NCBI RefSeq assembly: GCF_000247815.1
Contig: NC_021681.1
Location: 5,454,713 to 5,518,712, forward strand
Reading direction: 5' to 3'
From: Ficedula albicollis
Taxonomy: Eukaryota > Chordata > Aves > Passeriformes > Muscicapidae
Length of the DNA: 64,000 nt
Part shown: one piece after another, positions 24,461-35,800 of the stretch
Position numbering within the stretch: the first letter of the stretch is position 1
How the letters are laid out: every line of letters begins with the position of its first letter
Notes under the pieces: generated by a model
What the model was told of the DNA's origin: nothing
The model's database searches: none
The model's input: only the letters and a program-made list of their open reading frames with translations
Translations under genes and position numbers: made by a program

Positions 24461-27400
24461 GATTTGGAAGGCCAGAGGAGTTCTTCCATGTGCTCTTTCT
24501 ACACATGGAGAGACACGGGAACATAGAATATCCAGAGATACTCACAGCAGGCTTTAACTGGAACTTTGTGCCCAGGAGCTCCTGTCTCACCTTCCTGAAA
24601 GAACTCTGGCTCCACGCACTCCTGAGTGGTTGGAATGCAGGCAGAGCCATTTCCCAAGATGGGATGGGGAGGAGGAATGCCCTGGGCGCTGGGTTTGTGC
24701 CGTGGCTCGGAGCCAAAGGCAATTAGCAGCCAACATGAATCTCTGCTGCTGGCCACTCAGCCATGTGCAAATGGCACTTCTTGTCCTGTGGGTTAAGGAA
24801 TGGCAGTTTAGGCTGTCAAGCCGTGCTCAAGTTTGCTGATGGAAGGGGTTTGGGGCTGTGCTATTACAAAAACGATGTTTGAGAGAAATGCTCTTAATCC
24901 CTGTTTTATGAGGCAGGCGCTGGGGGAAGGCGAGGCCATTCCTTTCTGGAGAAGTAGCAGAATCAGCAGCCAGCGACAGCAACACGTTTGTCCCCTCCAG
25001 TCTGAGCAAAGTCAAAGTGGAAACTACAAACAAAGGTGTTTATGAACTTCTGAGGGCTCCTCTGAGTGATCTTGGGCTCCCACCAGGGCTGGAATAAACA
25101 GCTCAGTGGGGGTTTGTTTTCCCCATTTTGTTCTGTCTCAGTCTTCCTTTCTCCTCCTTTTTTAACCCAGGGATGTGGTTTTATGCTGTCATTTGTCCAA
25201 GGCTGTTGGCTGGTGGAGAAGCTGTGTCCTGTGGTGGGGGAACAGGGACCAGATGCATCTGCACCCCCAAAACTGCACACGAGTTTGCTTTTAACTGCAG
25301 TGGTGAGAAGTTTTCTGCTGGGGCTTTTTCTTGTTTCGGAGGCTCCAGCCCATATCCCACTCCTAATGTGCTCCCAAAACGCTCACACTCCACATGACCC
25401 CTTGGCCTCAGCGTTGTGGGATGAGGGATTGGGCTGGACCCATTAAATTAACCCCAGGCCGGGCTCCAGGTACAGGGGATTTGCTTTGGCTCTCAGAATC
25501 TGCACTGATGGTCTTTGTGCTTTCACAAAGGGCTCTGTGCATTATTTTGAGGTCCCCATCCCCTCCTTCTGCTCTCTGCAGGCCTTGGACCTGTTGCTTT
25601 CTGCTTTTGGGTTTTTTGCCCCCCAGGCCCAGCACTCATCCACTCAAACTCCTGTAACTCTTTGGATTTTGCAGAAATAAAGCTTATGGGATGTGCATTT
25701 CTCATCTCAGCCAGTTTAAACCTCAGCTGCTGGAAGAAAGGAGTCTCCAAAATACCAAGCCTCCTAAAACACTCAGAGGGAGAAGAGAGAAAGAGACACT
25801 TAAGTAATATCCCCATAAAGAGGGGGAAGTCAAACTCCAGGTCACCTCCTCCACCTAAACCAATGCACATCATTCAGGCATGGCTGAGAGGCACAAAAAA
25901 AGTCACTTTGGAAAGAAACCCATTTTTTTCCCAAGCCATGATGATGCACAAGAGGCAAATACATCCCCAAATGCCTGGGGAAAAAACTCTGTGGGAAATC
26001 AGCCAGTGGGAAAGCAGAAAAAAAATGGGCCCAGGAAATCAAATCTTTTGAAGCTTGGGGATTTTCAAGCTCCCTCCTAATTTTCTGCAGTCTTTAGAGC
26101 ATGGTAATGAGCAGCAGGGAGAAATGAATCAGCACCTCGGGATGCAGATAGGCCGAGGAGGAGGAGGAGGAGGAGTCATTTGAGCCGGGTCTATCCCCTA
26201 AAGGTTAATTCCTATGTGTTACCTTGCTTTAATTGTTTTCCTTAGTCTGCTGATGGATCTGCCTCACTGAAGGACATAAAACACTTCCTTCCTTCCAGGA
26301 ACAAAAGCTGTTAGGAGCGGAGGTGAGAAATGAAGATGTGCCTTGGCTTTCATGGCTGCCATAAAGCTTTTTTAGCACAGGGTGGGGAATTCCAGCAGCA
26401 CCCCAAAGGGCTGGCAGCAAACATCAGGATGTGAGGAAATAAACTGAGGAAACCTGGCTTGGATCCTTCTCCTCAGCCCTGGCTCCAGAGGTGGGTTTGG
26501 GTTTATTTCTGCCCTGTTTGGGGGCTGTGATGGGCTGGGGGTGCCCAGGGGAGAGGAGAGCTCCCACTCTGACCTGGGAACACCTGGAATACCAAAGGGT
26601 TCCCATCTGGGGATTTTGACACTTCCACAAGCTTCTAGTCAAGCTTTTCATGAGAAAAATACAATGATTTCAGGGAAAGGGAAAGTCAAAGCTAAACTGA
26701 GAGCAAATACAACCCCAAATGTTTTTACCTCATGGAAATGAAACATTTTGATGCTGTCAAAACAAACCGAGAAAGTTGAAACAATCTGTTTTGATACTTC
26801 CCAGTCGAAATCAACATGTTTCCTTCAAAATGTTTTGGTTTCAGTCCGACTACATTTTCCTACGGGGGAAGAAACTCCACAACATTCGCCTGAGACGATT
26901 CCACCCGGATCTGGTGCTGGATTTACCACAAGAAGCTAGGGGGATTGATTAGGGAAGAGGGAATTGTCAGATTGGATATTGGAAATGCATCCATGATCTC
27001 TGTATCATGATGGAAAAGGAGGAAGAGGCATCCAGTGTATTCCAAAAGACTAGCAGAGTGAATTTTGGGAAAACCGTGTCCTGCAGAAGCCAGAGGCGCT
27101 GAACTCTGTGCAGGGATACAGGATGAGGTGAGGAATGGTTAACAGGCACCAGAGCAGGAATTTGCAGAGGTAAATCACTTCAAATGTAGAAAAAAGAGAA
27201 GAAGAAATCAGAGGAGTTTGTCACCGAATTGTTTTTGATTTTTTGGAAAGACAAGGAAGGACTGAAGTGGGAAATGGAATTGCGACTGCAGTAACTGAAT
27301 TAATTTCCTGAGGATAAAAATGCAGCCCATGCTGAGGGTTTTTAACCTCATCCCTCCTTTATACCCACACCACTCCTTGAGGGAGTGAGAAGCTCCCTGG

Positions 27401-27532
27401 GGTTGGTATCTGAAGGAGTGGCTGGGGGGTGACCGGTCAGTGCTGAGCCATGGCCACCACCAGCCCCGTGACCAGCACCAATCCCAGCCTGCCACCCCAA
27501 ATGCTGCAGGGACAGGTACCAAGGCCCCTGGT
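24461..27532. other. Unique sequence with a GAG microsatellite
   Basis: (GAG)7 at 26155-26175. Otherwise nothing recognised in about 3 kb. Confidence 0.45.
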
Positions 27533-27867
27533 TGTTGCATTTTGGCTAAAGGAGAGAGGCAAAAAGGATAATGAAACATAGTTCCTCGTGCAATGGGGAA
27601 GCAAAAGAGAGAAAGAACTTTATTTAAAGAAACACTACACTTATATAGGGTAGTTCGTGCAAAACAGAATAGAAAAGACTCGTTGGTCCAAGAAGGCAAC
27701 ACCTCTTTGAAAACATGCTTTCTGCAAAATATCACAAGGCACTCACACGGCTCCCACGCACCCTGCAGCTGTTTAATCATTGTTATAATTTCTTGTCCTT
27801 GTGCAGCCTGAGAAAACCAAGGCTTCAAGGCTGCTTTTTCCCTGGCTCCCAGCAGTATCCCAAGACA
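27533..27867 (-). mobile_element. Endogenous retrovirus solo LTR, family C
   Basis: 335 bp. On the minus strand it starts TGTCTTGGGATACTGCTGGG and ends in GCAACA, with the family C TATA box and AATAAA close together. Flanks are CCTGGT (27527-27532) and CCTGAT (27868-27873): a 6-bp target-site duplication with one later change. No internal genes remain, so this is a solo LTR. Confidence 0.9.
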
Positions 27868-28747
27868 CCTGATCACAGCTAAAGCCCAAAGGCTGAGGAG
27901 CAGCTGCTGCTCCCTGTCTCTCCAAAGGGGAGCTGTCTATGACTCTATCACAGTTCTGCTGTCTATAACTCTATCACAGTTCTGCTGATGGGTCAGCAAA
28001 ACCCCCAGGAGAGCTCAGCGGGCTGTGAATCCATCCACACACTCAGGATGTGGTCCCAAACCCCAGGAGTGTGGATTCTGTGCCCTCCCTCAGACGCTTC
28101 ACTCTGATCACAAGAACAAAAGGCAAAGTTTCCTCTGCTTTCCTTTGACAGAGCAGAGCCTCCTGCCCGAAATTCCTGGCACATGGCTGGCTGATGTTCC
28201 TGGAGACAGGCGTGCTCTTCATGCCCTTCCTGCTCTGTCCTAATCTCCTGATCTCCTGATGGCATAAATCAGAGAATTCCTTTTCTCAGTGCTTGGCTCA
28301 CCCACGATCCTGGCAGGAAAAGAGGATTCTGGTGCTGTATCCAACAGCAGTAATGATCCAGCTGCTCTGGGGTCACAGATTCAAACCATCCCCCCTTGGA
28401 GCAGTAAGGAACATTATTACCTCCACAGCAAGGTCAGACCTCTTCCCTGTGTTAATTAATCTGTAGAATTAAGCAGTTTGTTCACTAATATCAGTCTCTG
28501 GAAAAGCAGGTCACTTATCAAATGAGGCAGGGAGCCAGGTGGAGTCTGACACGTGCCGTGGGGATCTGTCAGGATTCCTCAGGCTCAGTTTCAGGCACCA
28601 TCCTGACTCCTCCAACCTGGTATTTCCCTTCAGGGATGGGATGCAGTGCTGGGTAGGAGGAATTAGCCAGAGAATATACCCACACAAAAGCCAAGTCTGT
28701 AGAAGGACTCCTATGGACAGACTGAATCAGAGTGCAGGAGTTGCTTG
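27868..28747. other. Unique sequence with a 26-bp tandem pair
   Basis: 27932-27957 and 27958-27983 are two copies of a 26-bp unit (GCTGTCTATGACTCTATCAC and the next six bases), with one base different. Nothing else recognised. Confidence 0.5.
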
Positions 28748-28975
28748 AAATCATGGAATGGTTTGGGTGGGAAGGGGCCTTAAAACCACCCAGTCCCACC
28801 TCCTGCCATGGGCAGGGGCACCTTCCACTGTCCCAGGTTGCTCCAAGCCCTGTCCAACCTGGCCTTGGACACTTCCAGGGATCCAGGGGCAGCCACAGCT
28901 TCTCTGGGCACCCTGTGCCAGGGCCTCAGCACCCTCACAGGGAGGAATTCCTTCCCAATATCCCATCTAAATCAA
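28748..28975 (-). mobile_element. CR1 LINE 3' fragment
   Basis: Complement of CR1: AATCATGGAATGGTTTGGG, CCTGCCATGGGCAGGGGC, CCAACCTGGCCTTGGACACT, CCAGGGATCCAGGGGCAGCC, TTCCCAATATCCCATCTAAA. Well preserved, 228 bp. Confidence 0.92.
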
Positions 28976-29289
28976 AATAGTGGGATTAGCTTTGGCAAGA
29001 CAGATCAGGGACCAGGTCTAGGAGGAAGAAACAATTTTCCTGTTGATGCTGGGGCTCCCATGGGGCTGGGATTCCTTGGGCTGGAAGTGGGCTCTCCAGG
29101 GAAATCTTTCACCAGGACTCAGACAGCCCCTGCTGAGAGCAGAGTCTATGACAGTTTTCATCATTTCCTAAAATGGGAAAAAGAATTAAAACTCTCCTTT
29201 GGTTGGATGGCTCTCTCTCTGAGCTCCATTAACTTTATTGACTCAACTCCAGGGAGTACCAAGGGAGACAAGCTCTCCTGGAGGCACCT
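28976..29289. other. Unique sequence between two CR1 copies
   Basis: Nothing recognised. Confidence 0.4.
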
Positions 29290-29550
29290 CAAACACCATC
29301 CAGTGCCACCCCCTGCCATGGCAGGGACACCTTCCACACTCCCAGGGTGCTCCAAGCCCTGTCCAGCCTGGCCTGGGACACTGCCAGGGATCCAGGGGCT
29401 GCCTCACCTCCCTCACAGGGAGTATTTCCTTCCCAATATACCATTCCCCTTGTTTGGGCACTCCAGGTCCTTGGGAATACTCTCTCTCCATGTTTCCTGT
29501 CGGCTCCTTCAGGCATTGGAATGCCACCACTAGGTCACCCCACAGCTCCA
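29290..29550 (-). mobile_element. CR1 LINE fragment lacking its tail
   Basis: Complement of CR1: AAACACCATCCAGTGCCACC, CCATGGCAGGGACACCTTCC, GGGACACTGCCAGGGATCC, then TCTCTCCATGTTTCCTGTCG and CCACCACTAGGTCACCCC. An internal deletion of about 30 bp separates GGGGCTGCC from the CCTCACAGGG block. Confidence 0.88.
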
Positions 29551-32176
29551 TCCTGCTCCTACTTCACCAAGGACCCCTCAGAGTTTGTGCTGTAGACCTT
29601 GACCTCCTGTCCTGACCATGAGGACAAGGGGAGGCAAAGCCCAGGGAGGGAGTGGAGAGGGACAAAACTGCCAAGTGCTGTGGAGGGGTTGATTCACAAA
29701 ATAAAGTTAGTATTAGGATTATTAATGACCCAGTTTGTGAAGGGTCACCAAGGGATCACCAGTGGGCAGCACCACCCCAGGACACTGTGGCTGACAGCTC
29801 AGGTTTGCTCCAGCTGGACACACTGACCTCCAGCCATGGGGGATAATGGAATATCTCCAAACCCTCTTCTTCAGGCAGGAAGCAGGGGAAGGCTCTGTCT
29901 TCTCCAAACCAGCCCATGTGCCAACCTCCTCCACCTGCCCACCGGAGCAGCTTCCAGAGCCAGGGACTGCCCAGCCAGCCAAACTGGCTTGGAGCCAGTC
30001 TCCAAACTGGAGATTGGGCTGGAAGCACTCTCATGGGATGGCACAAGCCTGACCTTGGGCAAGGCTTTGCTGAGCTCTCCATTGAGCTTTGTCTGTTCTG
30101 GCTTGGACCTGACAATGTCCAAAAACCAGCTTTGATTTCTCTGGGGTTTTATTACTCAGTTCTGAATGACAGCAGAGGTACATCCTCATGCAGCCATATG
30201 GAAAAACCTCCTGATTCCATCCAAAAAACTCTGGAAGGAACAAAAAAGGATTTCCCCCTTTTGTTTTCCCAGGATCATGCCACAACTTCCACAACTTTCA
30301 TTTCCAAAGGCTGTTTTCCCCTCAAAATGACTGTTTTGATTGGTTTTTTTTCCATCCATCCTCTCCCCACACTTGCAAGTTTAATTTATTCGGTTTCAAA
30401 CCAGAAGATATCCATCTGGACATCAAACTGAAATCCACTGAATCTCCTGGACACAAAACCCCAGTTTGCTGATGGCATGAGGGGCACCACAGACTGACTG
30501 TTGTGGTGGGTTTTCAATCCATCCTCTCCCCAAACCTGCAGGTTTAATGTATTCCATTTCAAACCAGAAGATATGCAAGAACAGAGGCTGGGCCACCAAA
30601 CTGAATTTTATTCGCCCTCCTAACACCAAAAAACCAGCTCATTGATAGCACGAGGAGCAGTGCATCACTGCCCGGCCTTGATGCTTGGAATTTTTATTGG
30701 AAAATTGGAATTTTTGTTGGAAAATTCCAGCAGTTCTCCAGCGATTCCCATGCGTGCTGCACCACAAGGTGACTGCAGAGCGGCTGCATCCCTCCAAGTT
30801 AGATAACAATTATTGGCAGATATAAATAGAGGTTTTCAGCAGCAATATTGTTTAGTATGCTAAATGTTGCCTTAATTTGCTGGTTCAATTGGAAGTGAAT
30901 TCCTGTCATGCACAGAGCAAAATAGATCAATTATATTACTGCTAATTATTGTTATTATTTTAAACTGTGCTTCTCCAGCAGATTTAACAAATTTGTCAAT
31001 CCAGCTCGTTCACCTTCTTGAAACAGAACCTGGCAGCCTTGCATGCAAATTAGCCTGGATTTTCAACAATAATTGCAACTCTTTTGCAATTATCTCACCC
31101 TAGACACTCTCCATTTATCACTTCTAGGCCTAAAGGCTCCAACATCTTCATCTTCCCAAAGTATTGATACATTGTCCTATACATTAAGAGCAAAAAAGCT
31201 GCATTTTGCAGCAATCCTCACTGTCAGGGGCAAAATAAATGGGAACAAACATCAATATTTGGGGAGAAAACATATTTACAACCTGGTCAGAAATTTCTTG
31301 TTGGAAAACCCAACTTTTCCAGCAATATTTGAAAGTAATATGTTAAAAATACCAGCAAATATCTTCATGTTCCCCTGGCTCTGATAAATAGCCTTTTAGA
31401 TCTGTGTTTCTAGCCCCAAAATAAAAGTTCAAAGCCCATAAACTAGGTGACACCTTTCCTGCCTGCCTCTAAATGCATCTTTTCTCCATCAGGATGCCTT
31501 TATCAGAAGGTCATAAATCACAGGCATTCCCATTAGGAAGCAGTGAGTGGGATAGGGCAGGTTTCATCTCCAGGTATTCACTTTTATAATTCAGCACTGC
31601 ATTATTTACTCTTGTGCCTGCAATAATCCCTCTGAGGTCAAATATATGCACATATAAACCAGCCTCAGAGCTGGAGAAAAATGTAGAATAAAAAGCTGCG
31701 GGTAATGGCGATGGGTGGGCAGAAATTCTGTGTTTGTGAGGGGTTTTGAAGGCTCTGGGTGGCTGGATCTCCTCATGAGTTGGACGCTGGGAAGAACAAA
31801 GGGGTAAAAATTGAAGAAGTGAAAGGCAGAGGCTGTTCTGCATCAGGGAAGACGAAGAGGAGCACAAACCCCGCCCAGGACAGAGGGGGCAGGCAGGAAA
31901 ACTGAAACCACAGCCCTTTCCAAGCACAGCAGAAGCAGGAAACCTGTGGAGATGAGCAGGGGCAATCAAGGAAAAGGGAAAAGAGGAAGGGGCTCCTGCC
32001 CTACGCCTCCCTTCTCTTCTCATTTCCTTTAATCCCAAGTTTCCACGTGGTTACGACGTGTAAACCCCTCTGATTTGTCAGCCAGGCCTGGGAGGGAGGG
32101 GAGGGTACAAACAGGTTGGATGTGTGTGCTCAGACAAGAACTGGGCAGGTTGTGCCCGTGGTGTGACACCGAGGGT
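29551..32176. other. Unique sequence with an AT-rich block
   Basis: 30780-31080 is strongly AT-rich (many AATT, TAAT, TTATTA words) and looks like a conserved non-coding element. An old duplication at 30337-30675 is listed separately. Nothing coding is recognised. Confidence 0.45.
30337..30675. repeat. Old, diverged tandem duplication, about 163-bp offset
   Basis: TCCATCCTCTCCCC occurs at 30355 and 30518, followed in both by TTTAAT.TATTC and TTTCAAACCAGAAGATAT, then by a CACCAAACTGAA/CATCAAACTGAA block and a diverged CATGAGGGGC/CACGAGGAGC block. The copies carry many substitutions and indels. Unlike the exact duplications elsewhere, this one must be real. Confidence 0.8.
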
Positions 32177-32896
32177 GGGGCTCAGTGCCAGATGTGGAGG
32201 TCACGGCACGGTGCTCAGTGCCAGATGTGGAGGGCACAGCCCGTGTCCCTGGGCTCACTGCCAGCCAGAGCTCCGGGATGCCCAGCCCAGGCTGGATTCC
32301 CCCTTTTCAGACATCACCCCTGTCACACATCTCTGCATCCCGAACCCGTGTGATGAAGAGGAGCTGCTCAGAGCCCCCCAAACCCAGAGTGGGGCTTGGT
32401 TCCAGATGTGGAGGGCACAGCCCATGGCAATGTTTGGTTCCAGATGTGGCGGGCACAGCCCGTGGCAGGGTTTGGTGCCAGATGTGGAGGGCACATCGCA
32501 GTGCTCAGTGCCAGATGTGGAGGGCATGGCATGTGGCAGTGTTTGGTGCCAGATGTGGAGGGAACAGCACGGTGCTCAGTGCCAGATGTGGAGGCCACAG
32601 CCCGTGGCAGTTTTTGGTGCCAGAGGTGAATGGCACAGCCTGTGGCACTGCTTGGTGCCAGATGTGGAGGGCACAGGGCATGATGGGGCTCAGTGCCAGA
32701 TGTGGAGGTCACAACACGGTGCTCAGTGCCAGATGTGGAGGGCACAGCCCGTGTCCCTGGGCTCACTGCCAGCCAGAGCTCCGGGATGCCCAGCCCAGGC
32801 TGGATTCCCCCTTTTCAGACATCACCCCTGTCACACATCTCTGCATCCCGAACCCGTGTGATGAAGAGGAGCTGCTCAGAGCCCCCCAAACCCAGA
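32177..32896 (+). repeat. Minisatellite of 33/38-bp monomers inside a 212-bp direct repeat
   Basis: About twelve monomers start with TGCCAGATGTGGAGGGCACA or a close variant. Two lengths alternate irregularly: about 33 bp ending GTGCTCAG and about 38 bp ending GTGTTTGG. The outer parts 32177-32388 and 32685-32896 are a 212-bp direct repeat, offset 508, with about two differences. They include a non-monomer stretch (CTCCGGGATGCCCAGCCCAG onward). Open frames across it follow from the repeat and are not evidence of a gene. Confidence 0.9.
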
Positions 32897-35800
32897 CAGA
32901 ATGGAATCAGTGCAAAGCAGAAGGATGTGGAACATGCTGGGAACGAGTGTTCTGGCTGTGGAGATGCTCACACACTCTCCTTGCTTCATGAATATGTAGA
33001 AACAAGAGGGTTGCCTCCAAATGTCAGCCTAAATGGACACACTTTTCCCTCCTATAAATATCCCATTTTATTCTGAGGCAGCAGAATGCAGACAAGTTAC
33101 AGCTCAGACCTCCAAAGCCCTGTCTCCTGCTCCTCCAAATTGGTTTATTTGGACTGTAAATTCTTCTGGGCTCCGTGATAAAGATCCTTCGCTTTCATCT
33201 TCCTTGGAGGTTGCTGAATCCCAGTGATAGGGTGACCTGGAAAATAAAGGGGGGATTGTTGTAAATATTTCACACTCCCTCTGGAAGCAAGAGCAACAGC
33301 TGATGCTGGAGTGAAGCGAAATGCAGGGGCTGGCGGGATCAGGGAGAATTGGCTGTGGGGAGAGCTCATTTTATCAGCATCTGGCAAAGGAAGATTTTTG
33401 TCCTTGGAAAAAAAAACACTCTGAGAACTAAAGATATTTGGTTAGGAGAGGAATTGTGGATCAGATGGAAATGACACTGTGGTGTTAGTCCTCTTATCCT
33501 GCTCCTGAAGGGTAAATTTGGGATTCTCTCATTCCCAAAGAGGTCTGGGTTTCAGCCAGCCCAGGGGATTTCTGCTGTTCTAGACTGGAGGAGAAGCTGG
33601 AATTCCAGTGGGCAGTGGGAAGCAATGCCATGGCAGTGTGCACTCAGGAACATCACTGCAGGAATCAACAGGAGAATTCCCCCTCCTCTCCATCAAGACA
33701 ACACGTTAAAGGGATTTACCATCTTCCTGAGCCCTGTCCACTTCCAGACCTGGCTGACACCCAGTACCCAGCATGAAAGAGCCAATAATTAATTTAGAGG
33801 CACTTATTTGATTACTTAGGGCTGGGTTTTCCCTGATATTTAATTTGCCTGGGAGCAGAAAAATGCTTTTCAGAGTCTTGCGACCTTGCAATGCCTCCTG
33901 ACTAATCCCTGCAAGTCCACCCCGGACAAGGGACTGCATTCCCAGGCAGCTGCCATGAATAAATGGGATTTCCATGTGTTGAACCACCATTCCTGCAGGT
34001 GAATGGCCTCTCACCCAGCTCAGCCCTGCACATCCCAAAGAAAGAAAGAACCAGCAGGAATTCTGCACCCTCAGGAATGGTCTCCAGCTTGGCTTGGGGC
34101 AAAAGTGCCCAAATTGTGGAAGTTGTGGCTGTCCCTGAGAGGTGCTGGGTGCTGCCACCTCATGCTGGGCTTCCTGATCATCCTGTTTGGATGCTCAGCC
34201 ATTGCAGAAAGTGGGCCCAAGGATACCCTCATGCCAAATCACACATTATGTCTCAAATTGTCTCATTTCCTGAGGGTTTAATCAACAAAATCACCGTGGC
34301 TGTCCCAGTTTGTCCAAGATCAAACACCTCAAAGCTGCAAAAGCAAGACCAGGGGGCATCTGAGAAAATCTGGGGCATAACTCTGGCTCTGCAATGTTAC
34401 AGAAAAAAAAAAAAAGTAATTAAAAAGTTGTTTTTGAGATGGTTCTCAAGGAAAAAAAGTGCACTGACAAATTCCAAGTGAAAACTGGGATTTGCTTCTA
34501 TTTATACCTTCAGCAAATCCACAGACAATATAAATGAATTTGAGGTACAAAATGGAACGAATTAGGCAGGCTGGTGAGAGAGAGTCACATCCCTTCCGAC
34601 AGCAGCGTGCAGTAATCCAGCCAAAATATTTCAGAACTAATTATTCTCCAGCCTTCTAATCCCTGGTAGAGAAAAAAATAACACCCACCCCATATATTTA
34701 GGGAAGTTCATTGGAAGCATCTGTCTAAGATGTTGTTAATCCTTTGTTGCAAACTCATTGGCTGGGTGATAATGCACCAGCCCTGGTCGTGCTCAGTGTG
34801 CTGAGACCTAAACCTCATCTTGCTTAAAGCTGATTATTCCCTGCACAGGAACACAACTCAATCCCTTTTCTTCCTGCTTTGCTTTTGTTTCTTCTGGTGA
34901 GAACTTTTCACTCCTCCTTCGCTTTTCCAGCCGGCAGCTGGCAGCAGAAAATGGCTTTAATCTCAAATTTCAGGATCAATATGGGAGGGCACTATTGATT
35001 TTGGCACACCGGGGTGACCCCAGGGGTCCACAGCATCCACTGAGGACTTTTGATGTTCCTGGACCTTCTTCAAGTGGAATTTCTAACCAGCTCCCACCCT
35101 CCTGAAGCTCAGCCAGGAGGAGTTTGCTTTGCTGAGCAGCAGCACAGCAGGGTCCTGGCATGATCCAGTGGGGAGGCGTTTCCCTCTGGAGCTCAGAGCA
35201 AGGGAAGGGGGAAAACACCCTCGTGCCTCAGACAGGTTAAAGAAATCCATTAGAAACTCATTTCCCTGGAAGAACATGGTGCTAGGAAAGCACCCAGGCT
35301 GGGTCCTGGGTCTTTAAATCCCAGATTTCCTCACTTTGGAGTGCCTGACTCAAGTTCTCTTGAACCATCTGGGTTTCTCTGCCATTTTCAGATATTTTGG
35401 AGAGGTCTGGATTCAATTCTTCTAATGGCCCAGCTAAGATCACTCCTGCACTTTGGGGTGAGTTTGGGACACTGCCCAGAGCAAACAAAAGAGGAGCTGT
35501 GGGGCTTTTCTTCTGCTTTTTGCTTTATTGCTCCTATAAATTTGACGAATTTCAGATTTATGCTTGTGGAGCCTGTACAGTTTTTTATCTGAGTAAAGAG
35601 GGATGAGGAAGGAAATGGGCTGCTTGGAGCTGCCAGGACAGCATCCGTCTCTTCCTCCAGACTGCCACCAGCCTGGGACAAATTAAAAGTCCTCCCAGTG
35701 CTCAGTGTTTCACACTTTTGGAGGTCACCAGGATTCCATGAGTCACCAAGTCAGGGGTCTGTCTGTCCCTCCAGCAGCCCTAAAATCTGTGTGGCCACCT

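Noticed and set aside
27208..27876. 222-codon open frame, minus strand
   Set aside because: Half of it is the family C LTR read through its TATA and poly(A) region; it is not a retroviral gene.
32124..32991. Two overlapping open frames of 245 and 268 codons with WRAQ and VEGT-type repeats
   Set aside because: They translate the 33/38-bp minisatellite in two frames at once.
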